DNA from: CAYUVH01 sp964448135
Lineage (GTDB): Bacteria > Verrucomicrobiota > Verrucomicrobiia > Limisphaerales > UBA8199
Assembly: GCA_964448135.1 (NCBI GenBank)
Contig: CAYUVH010000039.1
Span: 1 to 64,000, forward strand
Length of the DNA stretch: 64,000 nucleotides
Direction: 5' to 3'
This document shows, piece by piece, positions 1-8,938 of the stretch. The notes beneath the pieces are model-generated. The model was given only the letters and a program-made list of their open reading frames with translations. It was not told the origin of the DNA and did not search any database. Numbering within the stretch: position 1 is the stretch's first letter; each line of letters starts with the position of its first letter. A program made the position numbers and the translations under genes.

Positions 1-243
1 ATTGGCATGGCCGCCGCCGTTGTTGCGCACGGGTCCGCGGATGTCGGCGGGCACGGCGTCCAGGTTGCGGATGAGGTCCTCGATGGATTTGCTTTCCAGG
101 TCGGCTTTGCCCGCGATGGCCTTGTTCAGGTTCGTGACATAGGTCGCGTGATGCTTGCCGTGATGGATTTCCATCGTCTGGGCGTCAATGTGCGGTTCCA
201 GGGCGTCCTTGGGGTAAGGGAGTGCCGGTAGTTCGTATGGCAT
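1..243 (-). CDS. sod: Superoxide dismutase (Fe/Mn), 5' part only
   Basis: The reverse strand from the ATG at 243 reads through the window edge without a stop, giving 81 residues that begin MPYELPALPYPKDALEPHID and contain the helix HHGKHHATYV followed by NNGGGHAN. That is the N-terminal helical hairpin of the iron/manganese superoxide dismutase family, which dismutates superoxide to peroxide and oxygen. The first metal-ligand histidine (in EIHHGKHHATYV) and the HAN motif with the second ligand are visible; the C-terminal ligands lie outside. An AGGA ribosome-binding site lies about 6 nt before the ATG. Fe or Mn preference cannot be judged from this part. Confidence 0.93.
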   Translation of the reverse strand, partial: MPYELPALPYPKDALEPHIDAQTMEIHHGKHHATYVTNLNKAIAGKADLESKSIEDLIRNLDAVPADIRGPVRNNGGGHAN

Positions 244-380
244 AAATGTTCCTGTCTGGTTGAGTTGTCTGCTTAACTTTCCGTGTCGGGTCCGGCCCCA
301 CCCGCAGGCGGCACGCGAACCGCCCGCAACATAGCACTGCTTCGCCGCATTCAGCAAGTGTCCGGGCTCCGAGAACAAAG

Positions 381-409
381 TTGACCGCCGCGGGCGCGGC
401 TGGTAGCTT
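381..409 (+). promoter_or_regulatory. Possible promoter of ilvN
   Basis: TTGACC at 381-386 and TAGCTT at 404-409 are separated by 17 nt, and ilvN starts 25 nt downstream. The -35 box is good and the -10 box is weak. It is the only sigma70-like pair seen in the divergent sod/ilvN gap. Confidence 0.3.
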
Positions 410-434
410 GCGCGCCCCGTGGTTGACGGGAGAT

Positions 435-908
435 ATGCGACACACGATTTCAGTGCTGGTGGAAAACAAGTTTGGCGTCCTGACGCGCGTGGCGGGGCTG
501 TTCAGCGGCCGCGGCTACAATATTGACACGCTCAACGTCGGTCCGACGCAGGATCCCACGGCCTCCCGCATGACGATCGTCACCCGCGGCGACGACGCCA
601 CGCTGGACCAGATCGTGAAGCAGCTCAAGAAGCTGCCCGACGTGCTGAAGGTGCAGGATTTCCGCGCGGACGAATTTGTGGACCGCGAGCTGGTGCTGAT
701 CAAGGTGTCCGTGGACCAGAAGACGCGGGCCGAGGTGATGCAGATCACGGATATTTTCCGGGCGAAGATTGTGGACGTGCAACCCAAGACGTTGACGATC
801 GAGGCCACGGGCAGCGAGGCGAAGGTGCAGAAGTTTCTCGATTTGATGGAGACTTTCGGCGTCGTCGAGCTGACGCGGACGGGTAAAGTGGCGCTTTCGC
901 GCAAGTAA
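435..908 (+). CDS. ilvN: Acetolactate synthase small (regulatory) subunit
   Basis: The 157-residue product begins MRHTISVLVENKFGVLTRVA and continues with FSGRGYNIDTLNVGPT, the ACT-domain signature of IlvN/IlvH. The C-terminal half matches the second regulatory domain of the family. The subunit binds the catalytic acetolactate synthase and confers valine feedback control on branched-chain amino acid synthesis. The ATG at 435 is preferred to an upstream in-frame TTG at 381 because it has a GGGAG ribosome-binding site and starts exactly where family homology starts. The large subunit gene is not beside it; ilvC follows after 112 nt. Confidence 0.95.
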   Translation: MRHTISVLVENKFGVLTRVAGLFSGRGYNIDTLNVGPTQDPTASRMTIVTRGDDATLDQIVKQLKKLPDVLKVQDFRADEFVDRELVLIKVSVDQKTRAEVMQITDIFRAKIVDVQPKTLTIEATGSEAKVQKFLDLMETFGVVELTRTGKVALSRK

Positions 909-966
909 TCAACGGCGAAAAGCGCCGAAATCCGGCCAAACTCGCCGAAAAGACGCAGGATTGCGT

Positions 967-994
967 TTGACGGAAGGCGAAATGCGGCTAGGAT
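967..994 (+). promoter_or_regulatory. Possible promoter of ilvC
   Basis: TTGACG at 967-972 and TAGGAT at 989-994 are separated by 16 nt and lie 27 nt before the ilvC start. ilvC may therefore have its own promoter besides read-through from ilvN. The leader just before the ATG is A/T-rich and has no clear Shine-Dalgarno sequence. Confidence 0.33.
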
Positions 995-1020
995 TTGACC
1001 CCCTTAATTAAAATACAAAT

Positions 1021-2106
1021 ATGGCTACCATTGATTTTGGCGGAGTGAAGGAAACGGTTGTCACCCGCAAGGAATTCTCCATGGCGAAGGCGCGCCAGAC
1101 GCTCAAGAACGAGACGATCGCCATCATCGGCTACGGCGTCCAGGGCCCCGCCCAGGCGCTGAACCTGCGCGACAACGGCTTCAACGTCATCATCGGCCAG
1201 CGCACGAAGGACCGCGCCATTCGCGATGGCTGGGTTCTCGGCAAGACGCTGTTCGACATCGACGAAGCCGTCCGCCGCGGCACGATTGTGATCCTGCTGG
1301 TTTCCGACGCGGCCCAGCGCACCATCTGGCCGTTGGTGAAGGCCAACCTGCAGCCGGGGGCCGCGCTGGCCTTCTCGCACGGATTTGCCATCACCTACGG
1401 CAAGCAAACGGGCGTGGTGCCGCCGAAGAACGTGGACGTGATTCTCGCGGCGCCGAAAGGCTCGGGCACCTCGGTGCGCCGCAATTTCCTGACCGGCGCG
1501 GGCATCAATTCCAGCTACGCGGTTGGCCAGGACGCGACCGGCCGCGCGAAGGAGCGCTGCATCGCCCTGGGCATCGGCATCGGCTCGGGTTACCTGTTCC
1601 CCACGACCTTCAAACGCGAAGTGTTCAGCGACCTCACCGGCGAACGCGGCGTGCTCATGGGCGCGCTGGCGGGCATCATGGAGGCGCAGTATGAAGTGCT
1701 GCGGAAGAACGGCCACTCGCCGAGCGAAGCCTTCAACGAAACGGTCGAGGAGCTGACGCAGAGCCTCATCCGGCTCGTGGACGAAAACGGGATGGATTGG
1801 ATGTATTCCAATTGCTCGGCCACGGCGCAACGCGGCGCGCTCGACTGGAAGCCCCGCTTCAAGAAGGCCACCCTGCCCGTCTTCAAGGACCTTTACAACC
1901 GCGTCAAGACCGGCAAGGAATGCGCCCGCGTGCTTTCGGCCACCGGCGGCAAGAATTACCAAAAGCAGCTCGACAAGGAATTGAGCGTGCTGGGCAATTC
2001 GGAAATGTGGCGCGCCGGCAAGGCCGTCCGTTCGCTCCGTCCGAAGGAACCCGCGCGATTGATCGCGAAGGGCACGGCGGGCGTCGCCGGTCGCGCGAAG
2101 AATTAA
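1021..2106 (+). CDS. ilvC: Ketol-acid reductoisomerase, Ilv5-like
   Basis: This 361-residue enzyme converts acetolactate or acetohydroxybutyrate to the dihydroxy acid with NAD(P)H and Mg2+, the second step of valine and isoleucine synthesis. The Rossmann motif IIGYGVQGPAQALNLRDNG is at about residues 34-52. The metal-binding knotted domain shows LTGERGVLMGALAGIMEAQY, then NGHSPSEAFNETVEELTQS and CSATAQRGALDW. Many of these stretches, such as INSSYAV, NGHSPSEAFNETVEE and RRGALDW-like, are closer to my memory of yeast mitochondrial Ilv5 than to the common short bacterial enzymes. It lies downstream of ilvN and ends at a strong terminator. Confidence 0.95.
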   Translation: MATIDFGGVKETVVTRKEFSMAKARQTLKNETIAIIGYGVQGPAQALNLRDNGFNVIIGQRTKDRAIRDGWVLGKTLFDIDEAVRRGTIVILLVSDAAQRTIWPLVKANLQPGAALAFSHGFAITYGKQTGVVPPKNVDVILAAPKGSGTSVRRNFLTGAGINSSYAVGQDATGRAKERCIALGIGIGSGYLFPTTFKREVFSDLTGERGVLMGALAGIMEAQYEVLRKNGHSPSEAFNETVEELTQSLIRLVDENGMDWMYSNCSATAQRGALDWKPRFKKATLPVFKDLYNRVKTGKECARVLSATGGKNYQKQLDKELSVLGNSEMWRAGKAVRSLRPKEPARLIAKGTAGVAGRAKN

Positions 2107-2130
2107 GCGACTTCCCTGCTAATTACTCGA

Positions 2131-2166
2131 AATCCCGTTCCGCCGTTGGCGGGGCGGGATTTTTTT
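2131..2166 (+). terminator. Intrinsic terminator after ilvC
   Basis: A 14-bp stem (2131-2144 with 2148-2161, two G-T pairs, 3-nt loop) is followed by a run of T at 2161-2166. It lies 24 nt after the ilvC stop and separates ilvN-ilvC from the convergent exoprotein gene. Confidence 0.85.
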
Positions 2167-2222
2167 GTTTGGCCGCGCACGGTTTCAGAGACGGGCGCTT
2201 CAACCAAAAGAAATTGAAGAAA

Positions 2223-5200
2223 TTACCGGGTGAGCTGGTAGAAGCGGAGCGGCAGATTTGAGGACGCCGGATCGGTGAAAAGGAATGGCAGAGCATTCGT
2301 CGAGAGATTGCTCCAATTGCTGCCGCCGAGATTGGTGCTGGCCCGAAGCGTGTAGATCAGGCCCGAGGTGGCGCTGTTTGAAACCTGGATTGCACCGTTG
2401 GCAGCACGGGCGATACCCAGCACGGGTTGAGCGGCGAAGTCCAGACCGGAAGCTGACGGTCCCACCACCACCGAACGCGAGCCCGGCTGGAAGCCATATC
2501 CGGGTGCAGACGGTACCAGGAGATAGGCATTTGAGCTCAAGCCTGACATGGAGTACGCACCGCCCGAGGTCACCGCGGTATTGGTCGTCGTGCCGTTCAC
2601 GATGTAAACGAATACGCCGGTCAAGCCGTTGGTACCGTCGAGCACCTGGCCGCTGAGCGAATAGGAAGCACCCCCCGAAACCGCGAAATTAAGTGAATCA
2701 TCATTCGGTGGCACAGACGTGTTCTGCGAAATCGGGAAAAATGAATACGAGCCGCTGGTCGGAGTAACGGCGTAGTTGTCGGGACACAGATTGGGAATCA
2801 GGTAATTGCCCGTGGTGGTGGTGACGGAGTTGGAGCTGCCGCTACTGCCAACCGCCGTGACCGTGATCGGCACGCCGGGAGACGCACCGTTTAGCGAACC
2901 GCTGATGTGATAGGAGCCCGAAGTCGCGAGGAAATCCACGTTGTTGGTGGTCTGGGCGGAAGTCACGGTGGTGACGCTCATTGCCGGACTCAGACAATAT
3001 CCGACGGCGGTCACTTTCACGGTGTAAGTCCCCGGGCAAAGGCCCGCCAGCGTGTAATTGCCACCTGAATCGGTCAGCGTGCTGCCGCCTCCAGGCGCCG
3101 ACACCAGCGCGTTGTTCAGACCGGTAGTGCCGTCGGTGGTAACGCGCCCGCGTATGCGGGCGAGGTTGTTGCTGAAGCTGGTGAAATTCACGCCGTTCGT
3201 GCTGGCGCCCAGCGTGATCGTGAACGATTGCGGCGTGAACATGCGGCAGGCCTGGGTCGGCGCGATCACGTAAGTGCCGGGGCAAAGCGAGAGCGTGTAG
3301 AAGCCGTTGACGTCGGTGTTCGTGGAAAAAGCAGTGCCCGCCGCCATGACCGTGATGTTGGCGATGCCCGAACCGCCGTCCGTGACGCGGCCGCCGATCG
3401 TTCGCGTGTCACTGCTCGCCAGGAAACTTGCGTTGGTGACGGTGGAGTTGGTGGAGCCGACCGCGATGGTGCGCGAGGACGGTGTAAATGCGGTGCACGT
3501 TTGGTTGGGCGTGATCGTGTAAGTATTCGCGCACAAATTCGGGAAGGAGTACGAGCCATCCGCCGCGGTGACCGTGAAGTTGGTCCCGCTCGCGGTCGTG
3601 GCGAGGACGGTGACGCTCGCGATCGCGCCGCCCGAGTTGTTGGTCAACCGGCCGCTGATCGAATTGAAGCTGTTGCTGGCGTAGAAATTAATGCCCAGCG
3701 CGTTCGTGGGACCGAGGTGAACGGAATAGTTCGTGGGAGTAATGGAGCCGCAGGCGTAAATGCCGTGAGCCACGGTATAGGTGGTGTTCGAGGGCAGGCC
3801 GAAAAAGACGTAGTTGCCGTTGATGTCGGTGACCGTCGAGTTAGTTCCGGCCGTGAAGGTAACGCCACTGACGCCATTTGAACCGGTCGAATCGAAAAGC
3901 CGGCCGGCGATGGCGAAGTTGCTGATCACAATGAGGGTGGCGGGCTGGCTGGTGACGGACCCGTAATTGTTTTGAACGATTACGTCATACTGCCCGGCAT
4001 CGGAGGCATGGACCGGCGAGACGGTGTAGGCGGAGGACGGAAACAGTCCCACATTCGTGCCATTGAACCGCCATTGGTAACCAAGCTGGGAGCCGAGAGC
4101 ACCCACGCGAAACGTGGCGCTGCTTCCGACAAACACCACCAGGTTCGTGGGCTGCGAAGTAATCTGCGGCGGGCCGGCAACCGTGAGCGTGACGATCGCG
4201 CTGGTGGCGACGCCGTACTGGTTGGTCAGGACCACGGAATACTGGCCGCCGTTGCTCAGCTGCACACTGGAGATTACCAGATTCGTGGCGGTCTGGCCCG
4301 GCAAGGCATTGGTTCGATTGAAGTACCACTGGTAAGCCGGGGCCGGCGTGCCCGAGCCCGAAACCGTGAAGGTGGCGACGCCACCAACCGAAGCCGTGAA
4401 ATTCGTGGGCTGCATGGTGATTACCGGGGGGTAGATCACGGTCAGCGTTGCCGGAGAACTGGTGACCGAGCCGAAGGAATTGCTCACGATCACGGAGTAA
4501 ATTGTGCCCTGCGTATCCTGGCTGGCCGTCACGCTGAATGCGGAACTCGTCTCACCATCAAGAATCTCATCCGTGGTTTGCCATTGGTAAGCCAGATTGT
4601 CACCGAAAGCGACCACGGTGAACGTGGCCGTGCCGCCGTTCGTCTGGGTGATGCTCTGGGGTTGTTGCGTGATGATGACATGCCGCACCGACTCGTACGC
4701 GCCGATGTCGCAGGTGCCGTCGCGCGGCGCGCCCCGTTGATCGGTTGGCAGACACCAATTGGTGTTGCCCTTGTCAATCGCCGGGCTGCCGTTGGTAATC
4801 GCCATCGTCAGCGTGGGGCCGCCATTGTCGGCGAGCGGCTGGAGCTTGGCGTCGGTGTTGGCGCGGCTCGTGGCGCCGAAGGAGACACTGGAGTCCGAGC
4901 TGAGATTGTTTCCGGAGTCGGTGATGGGAGAGCCGCTGGCGGCCCAGCCGTTGTTGCCGCCAAGATTGGTTGAAAGAATCGAGTTCTTCAGCTTGAAACT
5001 GCCCAAGCTGTTGGCGATGTCACCGCCACGCGAGGCGCCGGGAGATCCATTTGCGCCCGAGCTGGGAGCGCTGCCGCCCAGGCCGTTGGTGCCGCCGACC
5101 GCGCCGCACGAAGAGAAGGTGCAATTCACCACCGTCACGGTTCCCGTGCTAGACAGGCCGCCGCCCACGCCGTTCCCGCCGTTGCCACCCTTGCCGCCGG

Positions 5201-6257
5201 TGAAAGAGCCAGGCCCGCCGTCGCCACCAATGCCCCCCGTCGCGGTGTCACTAAAGAATGTGGAGTTCGTGAGAACCGCCGTCCCCACCACGTACACCGC
5301 ACCACCGAAGGCATCCCCGCCGCGCGCTCCGGCCACGCCAGCACCTGCGCCAGACGTTCCGCCAGCACGGGCAGCGCCGCCCTGCGCGGCGTTGCCGTTG
5401 AACGTGCAGTTTACGATCGACAGCGTCAGGCCATTATATACCGCCGCGCCCCAACCACCGGAGCCCGCGCCACCGGTGCCCGGATACCCCGGAAAAGGCC
5501 CGGAGCCATTGGTCCCGCCAAAACCGCCATCGCCGCCCAAGGCAAGGTTTCCCGTAAACGAGCAATCGCGCATCCGCAACGTGCCCGCGTTGTAGATCGC
5601 CCCGCCATAGCCATCGGCGCCCCTCGCCCCATTACCGCCGTTACCGCCCTGGAAAGTTCCGTTCCCGCCGTTGCCACCGTTCCCGCCGTCGCCGCCTATC
5701 ACTTCGTTGGTTTGAAACTGACAGTCGAACAGCTGCACAGTACCGGCGTTGTAAATTGCCCCACCCCGCGCCTCCGCGCCGGCCGTGGCATTTCCACCGT
5801 TCGCCCCGACAGTCACGTTGTTGGTGCCGCCGCTGGTTCCATCGCCGCCGTTGTATCCCAGTGCGACATTACCCGCGAAGAAACAATTGCTGAAAGTGAC
5901 CAGCGCGCTACCCGCCACGTAAAGACCGCCGCCGGTGGTCGCTGTTTTCCCACCAATAAACGAAATTCCATAAAAGGAAACCGTCTTGCCCGACTTGATG
6001 TTGAACAAGCTGACCCCATTCGAACCGCCCACACCCACAAAACTCACGCTGAATCCCGCGGCGTCCACGATGACGTTGTTCGTAATCTGAATCGTGTTCG
6101 AGATCGTGATTGAACAGTCCTCGCTGAACGAAACGTAACCGCCGCCGGCTATCGCCGAGATCAGCGCGGCCCGCGTGCAATTGGTCACGTCGCCATCAGC
6201 CCGCGCGAGCGGAACCAGGCCGAGCAAGGCGCAACTGAGCAGGAGCTTGTATCTCAC
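2223..6257 (-). CDS. Large secreted beta-helix / Ig-like / Cna-B-like repeat protein
   Basis: The 1344-residue exoprotein starts at a GTG with a clear signal peptide, RYKLLLSCALLGLVPLARA. Residues about 25-510 look like a right-handed beta-helix rich in Gly/Asn, with repeated GGAIYNAGT and CTFNGN-type turns, and end in DNGGPTLTMAITNGSPAIDK, a motif seen at the C-terminal side of such helices. Three Ig-like domains follow at about 525-780 (QPQSITQTNGGTATF, YQWYFN, YQWRFN). About six carboxypeptidase-regulatory-like beta-sandwiches span about 780-1270 (ITGRV/ISGRL with G.Y.... LCPGTY). The end is YTLRASTNLGGSNWSNLS...LRFYQLTR, a module common in verrucomicrobial exoproteins. It starts 47 nt after the secretin gene and may be cotranscribed with it; function is unknown, adhesion or surface matrix being plausible. 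Confidence 0.85.
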   Translation of the reverse strand: MRYKLLLSCALLGLVPLARADGDVTNCTRAALISAIAGGGYVSFSEDCSITISNTIQITNNVIVDAAGFSVSFVGVGGSNGVSLFNIKSGKTVSFYGISFIGGKTATTGGGLYVAGSALVTFSNCFFAGNVALGYNGGDGTSGGTNNVTVGANGGNATAGAEARGGAIYNAGTVQLFDCQFQTNEVIGGDGGNGGNGGNGTFQGGNGGNGARGADGYGGAIYNAGTLRMRDCSFTGNLALGGDGGFGGTNGSGPFPGYPGTGGAGSGGWGAAVYNGLTLSIVNCTFNGNAAQGGAARAGGTSGAGAGVAGARGGDAFGGAVYVVGTAVLTNSTFFSDTATGGIGGDGGPGSFTGGKGGNGGNGVGGGLSSTGTVTVVNCTFSSCGAVGGTNGLGGSAPSSGANGSPGASRGGDIANSLGSFKLKNSILSTNLGGNNGWAASGSPITDSGNNLSSDSSVSFGATSRANTDAKLQPLADNGGPTLTMAITNGSPAIDKGNTNWCLPTDQRGAPRDGTCDIGAYESVRHVIITQQPQSITQTNGGTATFTVVAFGDNLAYQWQTTDEILDGETSSAFSVTASQDTQGTIYSVIVSNSFGSVTSSPATLTVIYPPVITMQPTNFTASVGGVATFTVSGSGTPAPAYQWYFNRTNALPGQTATNLVISSVQLSNGGQYSVVLTNQYGVATSAIVTLTVAGPPQITSQPTNLVVFVGSSATFRVGALGSQLGYQWRFNGTNVGLFPSSAYTVSPVHASDAGQYDVIVQNNYGSVTSQPATLIVISNFAIAGRLFDSTGSNGVSGVTFTAGTNSTVTDINGNYVFFGLPSNTTYTVAHGIYACGSITPTNYSVHLGPTNALGINFYASNSFNSISGRLTNNSGGAIASVTVLATTASGTNFTVTAADGSYSFPNLCANTYTITPNQTCTAFTPSSRTIAVGSTNSTVTNASFLASSDTRTIGGRVTDGGSGIANITVMAAGTAFSTNTDVNGFYTLSLCPGTYVIAPTQACRMFTPQSFTITLGASTNGVNFTSFSNNLARIRGRVTTDGTTGLNNALVSAPGGGSTLTDSGGNYTLAGLCPGTYTVKVTAVGYCLSPAMSVTTVTSAQTTNNVDFLATSGSYHISGSLNGASPGVPITVTAVGSSGSSNSVTTTTGNYLIPNLCPDNYAVTPTSGSYSFFPISQNTSVPPNDDSLNFAVSGGASYSLSGQVLDGTNGLTGVFVYIVNGTTTNTAVTSGGAYSMSGLSSNAYLLVPSAPGYGFQPGSRSVVVGPSASGLDFAAQPVLGIARAANGAIQVSNSATSGLIYTLRASTNLGGSNWSNLSTNALPFLFTDPASSNLPLRFYQLTR

Positions 6258-6304
6258 AGCACGGAATAGTTTCAGCCAGGAGTCAGGCCCGGCAACAAGC
6301 TGGA

Positions 6305-8938
6305 CTAAGGAACCTCCTCCTCGTTGCCGTTGGCGGGCGGCGTGGTCGGTGGGGCGATGTTTACGGGCGGCGGCGGAGCGACGGAATTAACCGGCGGCAT
6401 GCTCGTGTCGGTATTGACCGGCGGAACCTTGGAATCCGTGTTCACCGGCGGCGCTTTCGTGTCCGTATTGACCGGCGGCCGCTTCGCGTCGGTATTGATG
6501 GGCGGCCCCTTGGTGTCGGTATTGACCGGCGGGGCTTTGGCGTCGGAGTTTACCGGAGGTTTCATGTCGCTCGGGCCGGGTGCTCCTGGCAGAGGCCTGG
6601 CCGGTTCCTGAGCGTCAATTTTTGCCCTATACTCCTTCATCTCCTCCGTGTCGTATTTCCTGAGTTCCTGGATTTCCTTCAGCTCGCGTCTGGCCGCCTG
6701 GTGGGCATCGGCGGCCGCCTTGGTTTCTTCGCGTTTCATTTCAAGGCGGGCGCGGGCGACACCGGGCATTTTCTGGGTCTCCAACTCGGCGACATCCGCG
6801 GCTATCTGCGGCGTCTCCAGCACGGTGGGGCGAATTAGCACCACCAACTCCTTGCGCTGCTCGGAGGTGTTGCCGCTCTTGAACAAATAACCCAGCAGGG
6901 GGATGTCCATCAGGAAGGGCACGCCCGACGCGCTCTTGGACTTGTCCGTCTCGATCAAGCCGCCCAGCATAATGGTTTCGTGATTGCGCACCGCCACCTT
7001 CGCCTGGGCTTCCTTCGAGCTGGTGATCGGAACCTCGCCTACTCCTTGAATCACGACATTGCCTTGGAAGCTGTCGATCTTCTGGTGAATGTCCATGACC
7101 ACCAACCCCTCGACGTTAATGAGCGGAGTCACGTCCAGCTCGACACCGATCTGGAGCTGTTGGATGGAGGCGTAGGATCCAAAGGAACCGCCGCCGTAGT
7201 AGCTGCCGTTCGGGTAAGGCCGCGATTCACCGACGAAGAGCTGCGCCTTTTCATTGTGCGAGGTCTGGATGCGCGGGCGCTGCAGGATCTTCGCGCGGCT
7301 GTCGCTCTCCACCGCTTGCAGCGTCACGTCGAGATCCTGGTTGAATTGCATCAGGTAGTTGAAACCGCCGATCAGGTTGCCGGCGGCGTTCGTGCCGCTG
7401 GAAGGCGAGATGAAATCACTCGGTGAATAGAATGGCCGGCCCACTGCGCCCACGCCGGTCCAGTTGCCCACGGACTTGGGGTGCTGCAGGTAGGCGATGC
7501 CGAACTGCTTGTTGTTCGGTCCCAGGCTGATTTCGATGATGACCGACTCGATCAACACCTGCGCCAGGACCACGTCCAGCTTCTTGATGATGTCTTTGAT
7601 GGTCTTCATGTCCTCCTTGGAGGCATACACCAGCAGAGAATTGGTCCGCTCGTCGGCGACGATCTTGGTCTGGCCGAGCACCTGGATGTCGCCGGTGACC
7701 GAGGCCTTACGAATGATGTTTTGCAGGCGGTCGGTAAAGCTGGAACCTCCGCCGGACGCACCGCCCGGCGTGGTGCCGGTCGTCGTTCCCTGGCGGCCAT
7801 ACGAGCTTCCAAAAGACGAGCCCCCGGGGGTCCCGCTGCCACCAAAGGCGCTGCCACCCGGATTACTCATACCGCCCGAACCGAACGAGCTACTGCGCGA
7901 ACTGGAGCTGGAACCGGAGCCGCTGGAGGACTTGCCTACGGTGGTGCCACCGCCGCCGGTGCTGAGGCTGTTGAGGGCATTGGCGATTTCGGAAGCGATG
8001 GCGTACTTGATCGGGATGACCTCGGACTCGAAATCCGAAGGGATCATGACATCAATACGCTCGATCATTTCCAGCATGCGTTTCACATTTTCCACGTTAT
8101 CGCGCAAAACCAGGATGCCGCTGCTATCAATGGCAAAAATGGAATTCGGCAGCTTGGCGAAAATCTGCAGGGCCGGCACAATCTCCGTCGGCTTGTTGTA
8201 TTTCAACTGCACGACGTGCGTCACGTAGGAGCCGAAGTTCGGAAGCATGGTCGCTGGATTGGTGGAGACCGCCCCGCCGGCGGTGTTGGCCTCGGCCATC
8301 GGGATGGCCTTCAAAAACTTGTCATCCATCGGAATGATTTCGATGCCGTTGAGGGCGAGGACGGAATCAAGGGCCCGGATGGCTTCCGCCCGGGTGATGG
8401 GCGTTTGTGATTCCAGCGTGATCGCGGCCGCCGGCAGACTGGCCGGTCGCAGGATGGTTTTGTTCACCAATTCGGCGTAGTACTTGAGCACATAGTTGAG
8501 ATCCAGCTGCTCAAACTGAAGGGTTCCCGCCGGCAAGATGTCGTCGGGCGAGGCATTGACGGCGGCTAGGGCCGGCGCAATCGCGGCGGCAACTTTTTCG
8601 CTGGGAGCATTGCCGGGAACGCCCGGAGCCGCTCCGGCGGTTCCGCCTGGTGCGCCGGGGAGTCCGCCGGGAGTTGCTGCCCCGCCGGAAGGGGTAAGCG
8701 GACGCCTTGGAAGGCGGTTGGCGCCACCATTGGGATCCGCTGCCGCAGCGGCCGCGGCAGCTGCTCTTCCCGCCGTGCCGGCGGCCCGGGCTTTCTCAAT
8801 CATCGTGCGGCGTTGGATATCTGACGCGCTCATACCCGGAGGCGTCGGCGCCGCCGGCGCCGGAGGCGCATCAGGGGTTTGCGCCGAGACGGTCGCAGCT
8901 GCAAGAAACAGCAGGGGGATTATGGTTTTGGCTGTCAT
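6305..8938 (-). CDS. gspD: Type II secretion / type IV pilus-like secretin
   Basis: This 877-residue outer-membrane channel protein has a signal peptide (IIPLLFLAAATVSAQ), an Ala/Pro/Gly-rich segment to about 130, and periplasmic N-domains from about 135. These include LQFEQLDLNYVLKYYAELVN and two KYA/KYNKPTEIVPAL-type rings. A Ser/Gly linker lies at about 345-405. The secretin barrel region shows VLAQVLIESVIIEISL, RPRIQTSHNEKAQLFVGES and VPFLMDIPLLGYLFKS near 690. Family knowledge: such proteins form the outer-membrane pore for type II secretion or type IV pili. The last 90 residues are a Pro/Asn/Asp repeat. Its ATG overlaps the stop of the preceding PilO-like gene (ATGA), so the operon is translationally coupled. 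Confidence 0.93.
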   Translation of the reverse strand: MTAKTIIPLLFLAAATVSAQTPDAPPAPAAPTPPGMSASDIQRRTMIEKARAAGTAGRAAAAAAAAADPNGGANRLPRRPLTPSGGAATPGGLPGAPGGTAGAAPGVPGNAPSEKVAAAIAPALAAVNASPDDILPAGTLQFEQLDLNYVLKYYAELVNKTILRPASLPAAAITLESQTPITRAEAIRALDSVLALNGIEIIPMDDKFLKAIPMAEANTAGGAVSTNPATMLPNFGSYVTHVVQLKYNKPTEIVPALQIFAKLPNSIFAIDSSGILVLRDNVENVKRMLEMIERIDVMIPSDFESEVIPIKYAIASEIANALNSLSTGGGGTTVGKSSSGSGSSSSSRSSSFGSGGMSNPGGSAFGGSGTPGGSSFGSSYGRQGTTTGTTPGGASGGGSSFTDRLQNIIRKASVTGDIQVLGQTKIVADERTNSLLVYASKEDMKTIKDIIKKLDVVLAQVLIESVIIEISLGPNNKQFGIAYLQHPKSVGNWTGVGAVGRPFYSPSDFISPSSGTNAAGNLIGGFNYLMQFNQDLDVTLQAVESDSRAKILQRPRIQTSHNEKAQLFVGESRPYPNGSYYGGGSFGSYASIQQLQIGVELDVTPLINVEGLVVMDIHQKIDSFQGNVVIQGVGEVPITSSKEAQAKVAVRNHETIMLGGLIETDKSKSASGVPFLMDIPLLGYLFKSGNTSEQRKELVVLIRPTVLETPQIAADVAELETQKMPGVARARLEMKREETKAAADAHQAARRELKEIQELRKYDTEEMKEYRAKIDAQEPARPLPGAPGPSDMKPPVNSDAKAPPVNTDTKGPPINTDAKRPPVNTDTKAPPVNTDSKVPPVNTDTSMPPVNSVAPPPPVNIAPPTTPPANGNEEEVP
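6347..6559 (-). repeat. 27-bp tandem repeat at the secretin 3' end
   Basis: Seven units of 27 bp and a shorter eighth encode PPVNTDTKA-like nonapeptides at residues 794-864 of the secretin. Units vary at positions 3 and 5-9 but keep PP(V/I)N. Confidence 0.85.

Noticed and set aside
4759..5595. 278-codon proline-rich frame antisense to the 1344-residue exoprotein
   Set aside because: It is the mirror of Gly-rich coding sequence; composition explains its length.
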